Positions 1 to 9,287 of a DNA stretch of 64,000 bases are shown here, in pieces. The notes under the pieces were generated by a model, which worked only from the letters and a program-made list of their open reading frames with translations, did no database searches and had not been told where the DNA came from. The position numbers were made by a program, and so were the translations under genes. The stretch's first letter is position 1. The number at the start of each line of letters is the position of its first letter. The stretch spans positions 1-64,000 of the forward strand of contig NZ_BDAX01000013.1 of assembly GCF_001612665.1 (NCBI RefSeq). Reading direction: 5' to 3'. This stretch comes from Nocardia alba NBRC 108234 (GTDB lineage: Bacteria; Actinomycetota; Actinomycetes; Mycobacteriales; Mycobacteriaceae).

Positions 1-313
1 GTATACCGACCTGGGACTACCAAACCCCGAGCTCAGAGCCACCCACAACCAACCCCACAGCCGAAGCCCAACCCACCTTCGGCAAATACCGCGCGTCACC
101 GTTCGGGATAGCCCGACTCCCCCGCACACGAGTCGGATGCGCCGATATCAACCCAGCCGACCCGCCCGCCCCAGCCGCCATCGAGATGCCATCCACCAGC
201 ACCGCGACCCCAGCATCCAAACCGAGCACCTTCAACATCGACCGCCAGGACCAGCAGCCGAAACCGCGAACACCGTCTTCCACCACCACCCCGAACTCAC
301 CACCCGCCAACAA
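1..313. other. No supported gene at the left edge
   Basis: This stretch lies downstream of the minus-strand chelatase gene. A reading frame on the minus strand starts with TTG directly after the chelatase stop and runs 98 codons, but its composition (long Gly/Val/Ala runs, no family resemblance) looks like a GC-rich shadow frame. No convincing start signal, terminator or RNA gene was seen. Confidence 0.3.
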
Positions 314-1048
314 TCAGCGAGCCCCCACCAACCCCCGAGCAGCACTCCGATACCGATCAACAATCAACCGAACAACCCCCGGATGCACCCCGATCGGCTC
401 AGCCACCCCATCAGCCCCCGCATCATGCAGCCGCTGATGAAAAAGCCCGTGCGCCAACAGATACGAAGCGATGAACACCCGCTCCGCCCCCGACTCACGC
501 AGCGCGGCAACGACTTCGGGCACCCGAGGCGCCCCCGTAGCCACATAGGCGATCTTCACCGGCGCACCCAGCTGCTCGGCCAGCATCCCCGCCGCACGCC
601 GAACATCCTGCCGCGCACGAGAATCCGAAGACCCCGCCGCGGCGAAGACAACCGCGTCGCCCGCCTGCCACCCGGCAGCCCGCAACCGAACCGCCATGAT
701 CCTGGTCAACGCCGGATCCGGCCCCATCGCCTCGGTCACGGCCACAGCGCAGTGCCCACTCTCGGCCACCTCACGCGGAACGTCTTGATACACGTGATAT
801 CCGGAGGCGAGAAAGGCCGGTACGACCACAGCGGGCCCGTCGAGATCGCGCAGTACCTCCGACGGCGAAGGCCCGAGCACGTCCACGAAAGCGGTCCGCA
901 GCCCGGTGTTGGGCGCCGAGGACACCGCGACCCCGAGCTCGACCGCCACCGCATCGGCCAGCGCGGCGATCATCTCCACCCCGCGCGCACTGCGGGTTCC
1001 GTGCGCGACCAGTACCAGAGCCGGATCGCCCGGCTGCCCCGTGCTCAC
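314..1048 (-). CDS. Sirohydrochlorin chelatase family protein (CbiX/SirB-like)
   Basis: A 244-residue protein of the CbiX family, which inserts metal (iron for siroheme, or cobalt) into sirohydrochlorin. The N-terminal half opens with LVLVAHGTRSARG, the typical HGTR motif. The second half repeats the fold, with a VFIASYLLAHGLFH segment, giving the length of a two-domain enzyme. Its ATG overlaps the stop of the upstream uroporphyrinogen-III-synthase-like gene by 4 bp, so the two are translationally coupled. Lying at the end of a narK-nirBD run, it most plausibly provides siroheme for NirB. It resembles M. tuberculosis Rv0259c. Ferrochelatase versus cobaltochelatase activity cannot be told from sequence alone. 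Confidence 0.88.
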   Translation of the reverse strand: MSTGQPGDPALVLVAHGTRSARGVEMIAALADAVAVELGVAVSSAPNTGLRTAFVDVLGPSPSEVLRDLDGPAVVVPAFLASGYHVYQDVPREVAESGHCAVAVTEAMGPDPALTRIMAVRLRAAGWQAGDAVVFAAAGSSDSRARQDVRRAAGMLAEQLGAPVKIAYVATGAPRVPEVVAALRESGAERVFIASYLLAHGLFHQRLHDAGADGVAEPIGVHPGVVRLIVDRYRSAARGLVGAR

Positions 1049-2289
1049 CAGACCCCGATCGCTTGGGCGGGCCGGGGCGAACGGGCGGGTGTTCCGATGC
1101 CCGCAGCATGCGGTGCTTGAACAGCCGCCCGCGCGGGCGGTGTATCGGAGCAGTCGGCGGCGTCCAGCGCCAGCCGGTACCCGCGCTTCACCACAGTCTG
1201 AATCGCCTTGGGAGTCCCGAGACCAGCCCGCAGTCGCGCGATCGCGGTCTCCACCGCGTGGGTGTCGTCACCGCCGCCGGGCAGCGCGGCCAGCAGGTCT
1301 TCACGCGAGACGACCCGACCCGGCTGACGAGCCAGCGAACGCATCAGCGCCATCGGGGCGGGCGCGAGCTGGCGCACCTCACCGTCGACGACAACACATC
1401 CGCCACGCACGCTCACCAGATGCCCGGCCGCGTAGATGCGGCTGGCGCGGCGCGGAAGTTCTTCGGCCACATGGCGAGCCAGCGCACCGAGGCGAGCACG
1501 GCCCGGCATTGTCGTCGGCACGCCGAGTTCTTCCAGCGGGGCCGCGGTGATCGGCCCGACACAGGCCGCGAGCACCCGACCGCGGAACGCGTGCAGCACC
1601 GATTCCAGGAGCCCGGTTTCCTTGGCGCGCATCAACATCGACGCCACGGCGGGCGCACTGGTGAAGGTGACGCAGTCCAGGCTGCCGGAGATGATCGACT
1701 CGATCATGTTGTCCATCGGCCCTCGGTCGGCCGGCGGCTCCCAGCGATACACCGGGACCGGGACCACGTCGGCGCCCGCGCAGCGCAGCACCTCACAGAA
1801 GTCGGGAACCGGCTCCCATTCGGTGGTCGCGCCGTGCAGCTGCACCGCGATGCGGACGCCTTCGACGCCCTCGGCCAGCAGATGGTCGAGCACCTCGGCC
1901 GAGGACTCCGAGGCAGGCGACCATTCCTCACGCAGTTCGGCGGCCCGGATCGCGCCCTTGGCCTTGGGGCCGCGGGCCAGCATCCGGGTGGCGGCGAGGG
2001 TGTCGCGCAGGACCTCGGCCAGGCCCCAGCCTTCGGCCGCTTCCATCCAGCCGCGGAAGCCGATGCCGGTGGTGGCAACGGTGATCTGCGGCGGATCGGC
2101 GATCAGCAGTTCGGTGACCCGCTCGAGCTCGGTGTCATCGGCCAGCGGGATGATCCGGATGGCAGGAGCGGACACGACAGCCGCGCCCTTGCGGGTGAGC
2201 AGGGTGCTGAATTCCTCGGCGCGCCGGGCCGCGGTGACGCCGATGGTGAAGCCGGCAAGGCAGGGGCCGGTGTCGATGGGAGAGGTCAT
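1045..2289 (-). CDS. Uroporphyrinogen-III synthase (HemD-like) fused to an OmpR-type winged helix
   Basis: A 414-residue two-domain protein resembling Rv0260c. Residues about 10-270 match HemD-type uroporphyrinogen-III synthase, with GFTIGVTAARRAEEF at the start and a VTFTSAPAV segment later. Residues about 300-380 are an OmpR/PhoB-type DNA-binding domain (PMALMRSLARQPGRVVSRED, then AIARLRAGLG and VVKRGYRL). It may therefore both make the siroheme precursor and regulate nearby genes; which role dominates is unknown. The ATG at 2289 is chosen because it overlaps the nirD stop by 4 bp. An in-frame extension to 2382 would run into nirD. The C-terminal tail of about 30 residues is low in complexity. 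Confidence 0.88.
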   Translation of the reverse strand: MTSPIDTGPCLAGFTIGVTAARRAEEFSTLLTRKGAAVVSAPAIRIIPLADDTELERVTELLIADPPQITVATTGIGFRGWMEAAEGWGLAEVLRDTLAATRMLARGPKAKGAIRAAELREEWSPASESSAEVLDHLLAEGVEGVRIAVQLHGATTEWEPVPDFCEVLRCAGADVVPVPVYRWEPPADRGPMDNMIESIISGSLDCVTFTSAPAVASMLMRAKETGLLESVLHAFRGRVLAACVGPITAAPLEELGVPTTMPGRARLGALARHVAEELPRRASRIYAAGHLVSVRGGCVVVDGEVRQLAPAPMALMRSLARQPGRVVSREDLLAALPGGGDDTHAVETAIARLRAGLGTPKAIQTVVKRGYRLALDAADCSDTPPARAAVQAPHAAGIGTPARSPRPAQAIGVW

Positions 2290-2666
2290 GGGGTCTGCAC
2301 CGGCTCGTTCGAGACCGCGACGACGCCGCCGTCGAGTTGAACGGCGTACACCGGCAGGGACTGGGACTCGTCGTCCAGACAACGGCCGTCGATCAGCGAG
2401 AAGGCCTGCTTGAGCAGCGGCGACGCTACGACGGGGACCCCGCCGCGATCACCGACGATGCCGCGCGACATCACCGCGGCCCGGCCGAACGGATCGATGT
2501 TCCCGACGGCGGCCAGCGTGCCGTCGGTGAGCAGGAACAGAGCCGCCTGACGGCCGCCCTTCAACAGGACAGCCACGCCGCGCCCCGGGATCAGGAAATC
2601 GAGCCTGCAAGCCTGGGTCCAGGTCACGGTCTCAGTGGTGATGGTGGGTGTGTCGATCACGGTCAT
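2286..2666 (-). CDS. nirD: Nitrite reductase (NADH) small subunit NirD
   Basis: A 126-residue Rieske-fold small subunit of the cytoplasmic NADH-dependent assimilatory nitrite reductase. Residues about 50-110 contain GNIDPFGRAAVMSRGIVGD, then ASPLLKQAFSLIDGRC, the conserved core of NirD. As in other NirD proteins, the Cys/His ligands of a true Rieske cluster are absent, so it is a structural or accessory partner of NirB. It lies 63 bp downstream of nirB and overlaps the HemD-like gene by 4 bp, so it is in the same transcription unit. Confidence 0.93.
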   Translation of the reverse strand: MTVIDTPTITTETVTWTQACRLDFLIPGRGVAVLLKGGRQAALFLLTDGTLAAVGNIDPFGRAAVMSRGIVGDRGGVPVVASPLLKQAFSLIDGRCLDDESQSLPVYAVQLDGGVVAVSNEPVQTP

Positions 2667-2729
2667 CGGTTCCTCCTCCGAACGCCTTACCTATTGGTAC
2701 AGGCGTCCTGTTTCCGCAGCGTTAAGTAC

Positions 2730-5279
2730 TTATTTCCCGGCCGGTGCTGTGTTCGAAGCAACACCGACAGGCATGCCGGGCAAACCGAGGAGCACTGGTA
2801 CCTTGCGTTCTCCGCTGTCGTCGAACGAAATGGTCGGGTCGGCTTCGTCAGGGGCATTGACGAAGGAGACGAAGCGCGAGAGCTTGTTCTCGTCCTCGAG
2901 CACGGCCGCCCACTCGTCCTTGTAGCCGTCGACGTGCTTGGCCATGGCGGCCTCGAGGTCGGCGGCGATACCGAGGCTGTCGTCACAGACGACGGCCTTG
3001 AGGTAGTCGAAGCCGCCTTCGAGGGCCTCCTGCCACGGCGCGGTGCGCTGCAGGCGGTCGGCGGTGCGGATGTAGAACATCAGGTAGCGGTCGATGTAGC
3101 TGATCAGGGTCTCGTCGTCGAGGTCGCCCGCCAGCAGCACCGCGTGCTTGGGGGTGAGGCCACCGTTGCCGCCGACGTAGAGGTTCCAGCCGTGCTCGGT
3201 GGCGATCACGCCGACATCCTTGCCGCGGGCCTCGGCGCACTCGCGCGCGCAACCCGAGACGGCCAGCTTGATCTTGTGCGGCGAGCGAAGGCCGCGGTAG
3301 CGCTTCTCCAGCAACACGGCCATGCCGACCGAGTCCTGCTGGCCGTAGCGGCACCAGGTGGAACCGACGCAGCTCTTCACCGTGCGCAGCGACTTGCCGT
3401 AGGCGTGGCCGGACTCCATGCCGACGTCGACCAGGCGCTTCCAGATCAGCGGCAGCTGCTCCACGCGGGCACCGAACAGGTCGATGCGCTGACCACCGGT
3501 GACCTTGACGTAGAGACCGAACTCCTTGGCGACCTCGCCGATCACGATCAGCTGGTCGGCGGTCACCTCACCACCGGGCATCCGGGGGACGACCGAGTAG
3601 GTGCCGTTCTTCTGCAGGTTGGCCAGGAAGTGGTCGTTGGTGTCCTGCAGCGCGGCCTGCTCGCCCTCGAGGATGTGCTCGCTCGAGGTCGAGGCGAGAA
3701 TCGAGGCGACGGTCGGCTTGCAGATATCGCAGCCCGAGCCCTTGCCGTGCTTGGCGATCAGCTCGGAGAAGGTGCGGATGCCGGTGACGGCGACCACGTC
3801 GTACAGCTCGGCACGCGACTGGGTGAAGTGCTCACACAGCGACTTCGACAGCGCCACACCGGACTGCTCGAGCAGCTTCTTGATCATCGGCACACAGCCA
3901 CCGCAGGAGGTACCCGCGTTGGTGCAGCTCTTGACGCCGGGGATGTCGCAGGCGCCCTCGGCGATCGCGCCGCAGATGGCGCCCTTGCTGACGTTGTTGC
4001 AGGAACAGATCTGGGCGTCGTCGGGCAGCGAGTCGGCGCCGAGTTCGGCACCGGCCGGGGAGATCAGCGCGGCGGCGTCGGCGGGCAGCGGGCGACCGAC
4101 CAGCGGGCGCAGGGCCGCGTACTGGCTGGCGTCACCGACCAGGATGCCGCCGAGCAGGGTCTGGGCGTCATCGGAGACGACGAGCTTGGCGTAGGTGCCC
4201 TTGGCGGCATCGTGCAGCACGACCTCGAGGGCGCCCTCGGTGGTACCGTGCGCGTCACCGAAGGACGCCACGTCGACGCCCATCAGCTTCAGCTTGGTGG
4301 ACATATCGGCACCGGGGAACTCGCCCCCGCCGCCGAGCAGGCGGTCGGCGACGATCTCGGCGGTGGTGTAACCGGGGGCGACCAGGCCGTAGCAGACGCC
4401 CTCGATCGCGGCGCATTCACCGATCGCGTAGACGCTGGGGTCCGAGGTCTGCAGGGTGAGGTCGGTCAGGATGCCGCCGCGGGCCCCGGTCTCGAGCCCT
4501 GAGGCCTTGGCGAGGGCGTCCTGCGGGCGGACACCGGCGGAGAACACCACCAGCGACGCCTTGATCTCGGACTCGTCGGACAGGTGCACGGTGACCTTGT
4601 CAGCACCCTCCTCCTCGATCCCGACGATCTTGGCGGTACCGACCCCGGTGTGCACATTGAGGCCGATATCGGTGACGAGCTTCTCCAGGATCGCGCCACC
4701 ACCGGCATCGACCTGGGCGGGCATCAGGCGACCGTTGTACTCGATGACATGCGGGGTCATGCCCAGCAGGCGCAGCGCGTTGGCCGCCTCCAGACCGAGC
4801 AGACCACCGCCGACGACCACGCCGTGCGCGCCGGGACCGGCGGCTTCGGCGGCGGCGCGGATGCCGTCGAGGTCGTCGATGGTGCGGTAGACGAAGCACT
4901 CGGGCAGATCGTGGCCGGGCACCGGCGGCACGAACGGGTAGGAACCGGTCGCCATGACCAGCGCGTCGTAGGCGATGACGTCGCCGCTGGTGCTGGTGAC
5001 GGTCTTGGCCGCGAGGTCGATGGACTCGCCGCGCTGACCCAGCCGCAGGTCGACCAGGTCGTCGCCGTCGTACATGTTGCCGGGCAGGGCCAGGTCGTCG
5101 GCGTTCCAGTTACCGACGTAGTAGGACAGGCCGACGCGGTCGTAGGCGGGCAGCTTCTCCTCCGACAGGATGATGACCTGCCACTGGCCTGCCTCGTCAC
5201 GCGAGCGAAGGGCTTCGACGAAACGGTGTCCGACCATGCCGTGGCCGACCACGACCGCTGTTTTACGAGTGCTGTTCAT
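2730..5279 (-). CDS. nirB: Nitrite reductase (NADH) large subunit NirB
   Basis: An 849-residue catalytic subunit that reduces nitrite to ammonium with NADH. In order: an FAD/NAD(P)-binding domain (VVVGHGMVGHRFVEAL at the start, VVVGGGLLGLEAANAL near residue 150); a BFD-like [2Fe-2S] domain near residues 420-470 (CSCNNV, then CTNAGTSCGGC); a nitrite/sulfite reductase ferredoxin-like domain; and the siroheme/[4Fe-4S] domain with CVGSTWCRYG and SGCARECAEA. The full family length is present. The ATG at 5279 follows a strong AAGGAGG site. It lies 30 bp downstream of narK, consistent with one narK-nirB-nirD-siroheme operon. Confidence 0.96.
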   Translation of the reverse strand: MNSTRKTAVVVGHGMVGHRFVEALRSRDEAGQWQVIILSEEKLPAYDRVGLSYYVGNWNADDLALPGNMYDGDDLVDLRLGQRGESIDLAAKTVTSTSGDVIAYDALVMATGSYPFVPPVPGHDLPECFVYRTIDDLDGIRAAAEAAGPGAHGVVVGGGLLGLEAANALRLLGMTPHVIEYNGRLMPAQVDAGGGAILEKLVTDIGLNVHTGVGTAKIVGIEEEGADKVTVHLSDESEIKASLVVFSAGVRPQDALAKASGLETGARGGILTDLTLQTSDPSVYAIGECAAIEGVCYGLVAPGYTTAEIVADRLLGGGGEFPGADMSTKLKLMGVDVASFGDAHGTTEGALEVVLHDAAKGTYAKLVVSDDAQTLLGGILVGDASQYAALRPLVGRPLPADAAALISPAGAELGADSLPDDAQICSCNNVSKGAICGAIAEGACDIPGVKSCTNAGTSCGGCVPMIKKLLEQSGVALSKSLCEHFTQSRAELYDVVAVTGIRTFSELIAKHGKGSGCDICKPTVASILASTSSEHILEGEQAALQDTNDHFLANLQKNGTYSVVPRMPGGEVTADQLIVIGEVAKEFGLYVKVTGGQRIDLFGARVEQLPLIWKRLVDVGMESGHAYGKSLRTVKSCVGSTWCRYGQQDSVGMAVLLEKRYRGLRSPHKIKLAVSGCARECAEARGKDVGVIATEHGWNLYVGGNGGLTPKHAVLLAGDLDDETLISYIDRYLMFYIRTADRLQRTAPWQEALEGGFDYLKAVVCDDSLGIAADLEAAMAKHVDGYKDEWAAVLEDENKLSRFVSFVNAPDEADPTISFDDSGERKVPVLLGLPGMPVGVASNTAPAGK

Positions 5280-5309
5280 GAGAGTGACCTCCTTGGTAGT
5301 GGTCGGTTG

Positions 5310-6761
5310 TCAGCGAGCCGACGTATTGGCCGACGAAGCGTGGGATTCGGCCTCGAGGACCAGGGACTCGGCCTCGACTACGACAGCGGCGTCGGAGGTA
5401 AGGCGCGGACGGCGCAGGAACACCGTCCAGGTAACGGCGGCGCAGAGCACGTAGAAGGCCAGGAAGACCCAGAACGCGGTGGTGGCCGATGCGGTGCTGG
5501 AGTAGGAGCTGCGCAGCACCATGTTGATTCCGACGCCACCCAGGGAGCCGATCGCGCCGACGAAGCCGATCAGGGCGCCGCCGGTGTTCTGCGACCAAGC
5601 GGCCTGCTCGGTCCGCGACAGCGGCAGGCTCTTGGACTTGGCCTCGAACACCGACGGAATGATCTTGGTGACGGCACCGTTGCCGAAACCGGACAGGACG
5701 AACAGGGCGATGAAGCCGACGACCAGGATGGTCATGGTGGCGCCGGAGGCGACCCCGTTGTTGCGGTCGGCCATCGTCGAGGCGGCGATCACGATCAGCG
5801 CGGCGGCCATCATGGCGCCGAAGGTGCCGAGCGCGACCCTGCTGCCGCCGATCCGGTCGGCCATCTTGCCGCCGTAGGGGCGGGCCAGCGAACCGAGCAG
5901 CGGGCCGATGAACGCGATCGAGGCGGCGTGGATCGCGGCCTGGGCGGCGGTGTCGCCGCCGGCCTTGAAGCTGATCTGCAGGATCTGGCCGAAGGCGAAG
6001 CTGTAGCCGATGAACGAACCGAAGGTGCCGATGTAGAGGAACGCGATCGCCCACGACTGCGGCACCCGCAGGGCCTTGCCCATGTAGGACAGGTCGGCCT
6101 GCTGGTTGGTCAGGTTGTCCATGTACAGCGCGGCGCCGACCGCGGTGATACCGACGAGGACCAGGTAGATCGCGCAGATGAGGTAGGCGTAGTCACCGCC
6201 GAGGGTGACCAGCACCAGCAGACCGAGCAGCTGGATCACCGGGACACCGATGTTGCCGCCACCGGCGTTCAGGCCCAGCGCCCAGCCCTTGAGCCGCTGC
6301 GGGTAGAAAGCGTTGATGTTGGTCATCGACGAGGCGAAGTTGCCGCCACCGACACCAGCGAACGCGGCCACGATCAGGAAGGTCGTGTACGAGGTGCCCG
6401 GCTGGGTGACGAAGTACAGCGTCAGCAGCAGCGGAACCACCAGCAGCAGCGCGCTGAAGATCGTCCAGTTGCGGCCGCCGAAACGAGCGGTGGCCACGGT
6501 GTAGGGGATCCGCAGGAACCCGCCGACCAGTGTCGGCATGGCGACGAGGAAGAACTTCCCCGCCGGATCGATGCCGAACTTGTCGGTGGGCATGAACAGC
6601 ACCATGACCGACCAGATCGACCACACCGAGAACCCGACGTGCTCGGCGAAGACCGACCAGATCAGATTGCGCTTGGCGACGTCCTTGCCACCGGCCTCCC
6701 AGGCCGCGACATCCTCGGCATCCCAGTTGTCGATGTCGTGGTTCCGCTTCAGCGTGCTCAA
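5310..6761 (-). CDS. narK: Nitrate/nitrite transporter, NNP family MFS (NarK)
   Basis: A 483-residue, 12-helix MFS protein of the nitrate/nitrite porter family. The N-terminus has the WEAGGKDVAKRNL stretch typical of actinobacterial NarK. Two Gly-rich NNP signature regions are visible: FAGVGGGNFASSMTNINAFY, and a later GFGNGAVTKIIPSVF. The TTG at 6761 is chosen because GGGAGG sits 7 nt upstream; an earlier in-frame TTG at 6776 overlaps that ribosome-binding site. It is the first gene of the narK-nirBD run. It resembles Rv0261c (NarK3). Whether it imports nitrate, exports nitrite or exchanges the two is not decided by sequence. Confidence 0.93.
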   Translation of the reverse strand: MSTLKRNHDIDNWDAEDVAAWEAGGKDVAKRNLIWSVFAEHVGFSVWSIWSVMVLFMPTDKFGIDPAGKFFLVAMPTLVGGFLRIPYTVATARFGGRNWTIFSALLLVVPLLLTLYFVTQPGTSYTTFLIVAAFAGVGGGNFASSMTNINAFYPQRLKGWALGLNAGGGNIGVPVIQLLGLLVLVTLGGDYAYLICAIYLVLVGITAVGAALYMDNLTNQQADLSYMGKALRVPQSWAIAFLYIGTFGSFIGYSFAFGQILQISFKAGGDTAAQAAIHAASIAFIGPLLGSLARPYGGKMADRIGGSRVALGTFGAMMAAALIVIAASTMADRNNGVASGATMTILVVGFIALFVLSGFGNGAVTKIIPSVFEAKSKSLPLSRTEQAAWSQNTGGALIGFVGAIGSLGGVGINMVLRSSYSSTASATTAFWVFLAFYVLCAAVTWTVFLRRPRLTSDAAVVVEAESLVLEAESHASSANTSAR

Positions 6762-6763
6762 GA

Positions 6764-6792
6764 TTGGGCCTCCCAAAAGTGCGATGGCCCAA
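6764..6792 (-). promoter_or_regulatory. Hairpin overlapping the narK ribosome-binding site
   Basis: On the minus-strand transcript TTGGGCC pairs perfectly with GGCCCAA across a 15-nt loop (arms 6786-6792 and 6764-6770). The Shine-Dalgarno GGGAGG of narK lies at the loop/3'-arm junction, and the stem ends 2 nt before the TTG start. The hairpin would hide the ribosome-binding site, so it may control translation of narK. Confidence 0.5.
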
Positions 6793-7088
6793 CGGTAGGA
6801 AATGGGTATTGCCGAAATGCTGCGGGAAATGTCGCTTGAATCAACGGTTTCTCACCTTCCCCCGCTCAGGGAGGTGAGATCAGCCCTTTTGTTTCCGGCA
6901 TGTGTCGCAACGATTTCCGTACGTAAGGAAGCGGCGAGAAGTCCGTGGAAACGCCCGTGAGGGTGTGAGCTGCGCCTCTTCTCATCGACTTTAAGCCACA
7001 GTCACGCGCACCGCACTTCGGTCGGCGACCAGCGGTGAGAATTTCGCCGCCAGTTCCGGCGCGAATTACCCGCGAAAGCGGTCGGCGG
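6777..7088. promoter_or_regulatory. Intergenic region: narK leader and promoter zone
   Basis: This 312-bp gap between narK and the next minus-strand gene has no supported gene. Besides the ribosome-binding-site hairpin at its narK end, a second hairpin lies at 6851-6878 (CTCACCTCCC against GGGAAGGTGAG on the minus strand, one bulge, 7-nt loop). It sits about 90-115 nt upstream of the narK start and could be a leader structure or the terminator of the upstream gene. No clear GlnR box was found here. Confidence 0.4.
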
Positions 7089-8423
7089 CTACCAGGAATC
7101 CTCGAGCATGCGCGGTTTGCACGCTTGCCACGCGCCCGCGAGCAGAACACCGAGCGCGACGAACAGCATGGCGAACGGGGCGAGCCAGCCGCCGCTCCAG
7201 GTGTGCAGCAGGCCGAACAGCAGCGGGCCGAGGCAGGCGATCGCGTACCCGACGCCCTGCGTGAACCCCGACAGCGCCGCCGAGCCCTGGGGCGTGCGGG
7301 TGCGCAGGTTGATCAGCGTCAGCGCCATCGGGAAGGTGGACGGGCCGAGGCCCAGCAGCACCACCCACAGCACGGTGGCGTGCATCGGCGCCACGAGCAG
7401 CCCGACGAAAGCGGTCGCGAACAGCACCATGGCGCCGACGACGACCGGGAACGGGTTGGGCATCCGCGAGACAACGGTGGGCGCGCCCAACGCGGGAATC
7501 AGTCCGATCAGCGCGAACAAGCCGACCATGCTGCCGCCGAACCCGGCGCTCGCGCCCGCGTCGGACAGGATCTTGGGCAGCCAGGTGAACATCGCGTAGG
7601 TGGTCAGCGAGGTCATGCCGAACATGCCCGCCATCCCCCATGCCACCGGCGAACGCCAGACCTTGCCGGTCGAGGCCGCTCGGGCAGGCAGCGCGGTGCT
7701 GTCGACGCTGTCGCGACCGCGCCGATCGCGCAGCACGACCAGCCACGGGATCGCGGCGGCGAAGCCGACCATGGCCCACACCCCCATCGAGATCCGCCAG
7801 CCGTGCGCCTGCGCGACCGGCACCGCGATGAACGCCGGGACCACGGTACTGAGCTGCACCATCACGATGTAGAGCGAGCTGATAGCGGCCAGATGATCAC
7901 CGAAATAACGCTTCACCAGCGGCGGAATCACCACATTGCCGATACCCATGCCGAGCAGCGCCACCCCGGAGAACGCCAGCAGTTCACCGGTCCCGCCGGC
8001 GAACACCCGCACCAGTGACCCGGCACCGGCCAGCAGCATCGCCACGAACACGGTCCGTTCGAGCCCGAACCGGCGCACGAGCAGCGGCGCGACCAGCCCG
8101 GCGACACCGAACATCGCGGTCGGCAACATGCCGAACACCCCGACGATCCCCGCCCCGTATCCGATCTGGGCACCGATCGTCTCGGCCAGCGGGCTGAACG
8201 CGGTGACGGCGGCGCGCAGGGTCAGCGCCGACATGATGATGGCCGCCAGCACGAGCAGGCGTCCTTCGATCAACGACCGCTTGGTGATCTCCGCGGCGTC
8301 AACGGAGACGACAACGTCGCGCCGATCGTCCACAAGGGTCGACTCGGCACCGGAAGCAGGCTGGAAGTCACGAAGCGGCGGCACCAAGAAATCATAGGAT
8401 GACCCGATGACTATGCCAAGCAA
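7089..8423 (-). CDS. MFS transporter, CynX/NimT-like
   Basis: A protein of up to 444 residues with about 12 membrane segments, of the CynX/NimT group of the major facilitator superfamily (cyanate and nitroimidazole-type exporters). Typical stretches are LRAAVTAFSPLAETIG in helix 1, YGAGIVGVFGMLPTAMFG, and a late MALTLINLRTRTPQGSAALS. The first 50 residues are hydrophilic and lack a clear ribosome-binding site; starts at TTG 8423 or GTG 8333 are both possible. It stands alone between the narK leader and a divergent GntR gene. The substrate is unknown; a nitrogen compound such as cyanate is a guess from the neighbours. Confidence 0.8.
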   Translation of the reverse strand: MLGIVIGSSYDFLVPPLRDFQPASGAESTLVDDRRDVVVSVDAAEITKRSLIEGRLLVLAAIIMSALTLRAAVTAFSPLAETIGAQIGYGAGIVGVFGMLPTAMFGVAGLVAPLLVRRFGLERTVFVAMLLAGAGSLVRVFAGGTGELLAFSGVALLGMGIGNVVIPPLVKRYFGDHLAAISSLYIVMVQLSTVVPAFIAVPVAQAHGWRISMGVWAMVGFAAAIPWLVVLRDRRGRDSVDSTALPARAASTGKVWRSPVAWGMAGMFGMTSLTTYAMFTWLPKILSDAGASAGFGGSMVGLFALIGLIPALGAPTVVSRMPNPFPVVVGAMVLFATAFVGLLVAPMHATVLWVVLLGLGPSTFPMALTLINLRTRTPQGSAALSGFTQGVGYAIACLGPLLFGLLHTWSGGWLAPFAMLFVALGVLLAGAWQACKPRMLEDSW

Positions 8424-8584
8424 CTGTGACCGATGTCCACCCGCAAGAACATGGGTAACTCACCGGGAACGGGCCGACCACGCCACATCCCCGTCTGGCC
8501 GCCAACGCAAATCTCCCCGCCCCCAAGTCCGGCCAAGAGTCACGGGGAGGCGGGCAAGCGGAACAGCCCAGTAGCCTTGCTGGC

Positions 8585-9256
8585 GTGCAACCCGTCCGGC
8601 GTACCAGCCTCATCGCCCAGGTCACCGAACAGCTTCGGGCCGAGATCCGTTCCGGCCGTTGGCCCGTGGGCCAACGGATACCCACCGAACCCGAACTCAC
8701 CGAGCTCACCGGGACCGGCCGCAACACCGTGCGCGAAGCCGTCCAGGCTCTCGTGCACGCGGGCATGCTCGAACGCCGCCAGGGCTCGGGCACCTATGTG
8801 ATCGCCACCTCCGAGGTCGGCGGCACCCTGGGCAAGTACTTCGCCGACGCGCACGAACGCGACATCCTCGAACTGCGCCAGGCCCTGGACACCACCGCCG
8901 CAGGCCTGGCCGCGCGGCGCCGCGACGACGCCGATATCGCCACGCTCCAACGCCTGCTCGCCGAACGCAGCGACCGGAACTGGGCCGAAGCCGATCCGGT
9001 GGCCATCGCCGCCGACGTGGAGTTGCACCGCGCGATCGTCGTCGCCAGCCACAACGCGGTATACCTGGAGTTCTACGATTCGCTGCTGCCGATCATCGAG
9101 CAGGTGATCCACGCGCGGACCGCGAAATCCGATGACGCGTACGACACCGAGCACGCCGAGCTCGTGCAGGCCATCATCGACGGTGACGCCGAGCGCGCCG
9201 TGCGGACGGCCAACTGCTTCCTCGGCTCGCTCATCGCCGAATATCCGAATCGCTGA
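8585..9256 (+). CDS. GntR-family regulator with FCD domain (FadR-like)
   Basis: A 223-residue transcription factor. Residues 1-75 form a GntR winged helix (LRAEIRSGRWPVGQRIPTEP, then GTGRNTVREAVQALVHAGML). Residues about 90-215 form an FCD ligand-binding domain with metal-site residues in DVELHRAIVVAS and DTEHAELV; the last His usually found in FCD domains is not evident. The start is GTG at 8585. It is divergent from the CynX-like gene (160 bp apart) and 206 bp upstream of the second narK, so it could regulate either. The ligand is unknown. Confidence 0.9.
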   Translation: MQPVRRTSLIAQVTEQLRAEIRSGRWPVGQRIPTEPELTELTGTGRNTVREAVQALVHAGMLERRQGSGTYVIATSEVGGTLGKYFADAHERDILELRQALDTTAAGLAARRRDDADIATLQRLLAERSDRNWAEADPVAIAADVELHRAIVVASHNAVYLEFYDSLLPIIEQVIHARTAKSDDAYDTEHAELVQAIIDGDAERAVRTANCFLGSLIAEYPNR

Positions 9257-9287
9257 CACGGCAATGGATTCGGTTTGCTGAATCCAG

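Noticed and set aside
2337..4502. A 721-codon plus-strand frame opposite nirB
   Set aside because: Antisense shadow of a strongly supported gene. Its Asp/Gly/Val/Arg-rich composition is what GC-rich third positions give on the opposite strand.
4584..6839. A 751-codon plus-strand frame across nirB and narK
   Set aside because: It crosses two real genes and their intergenic gap, and is rich in Gly/Asp/Arg without any motif.
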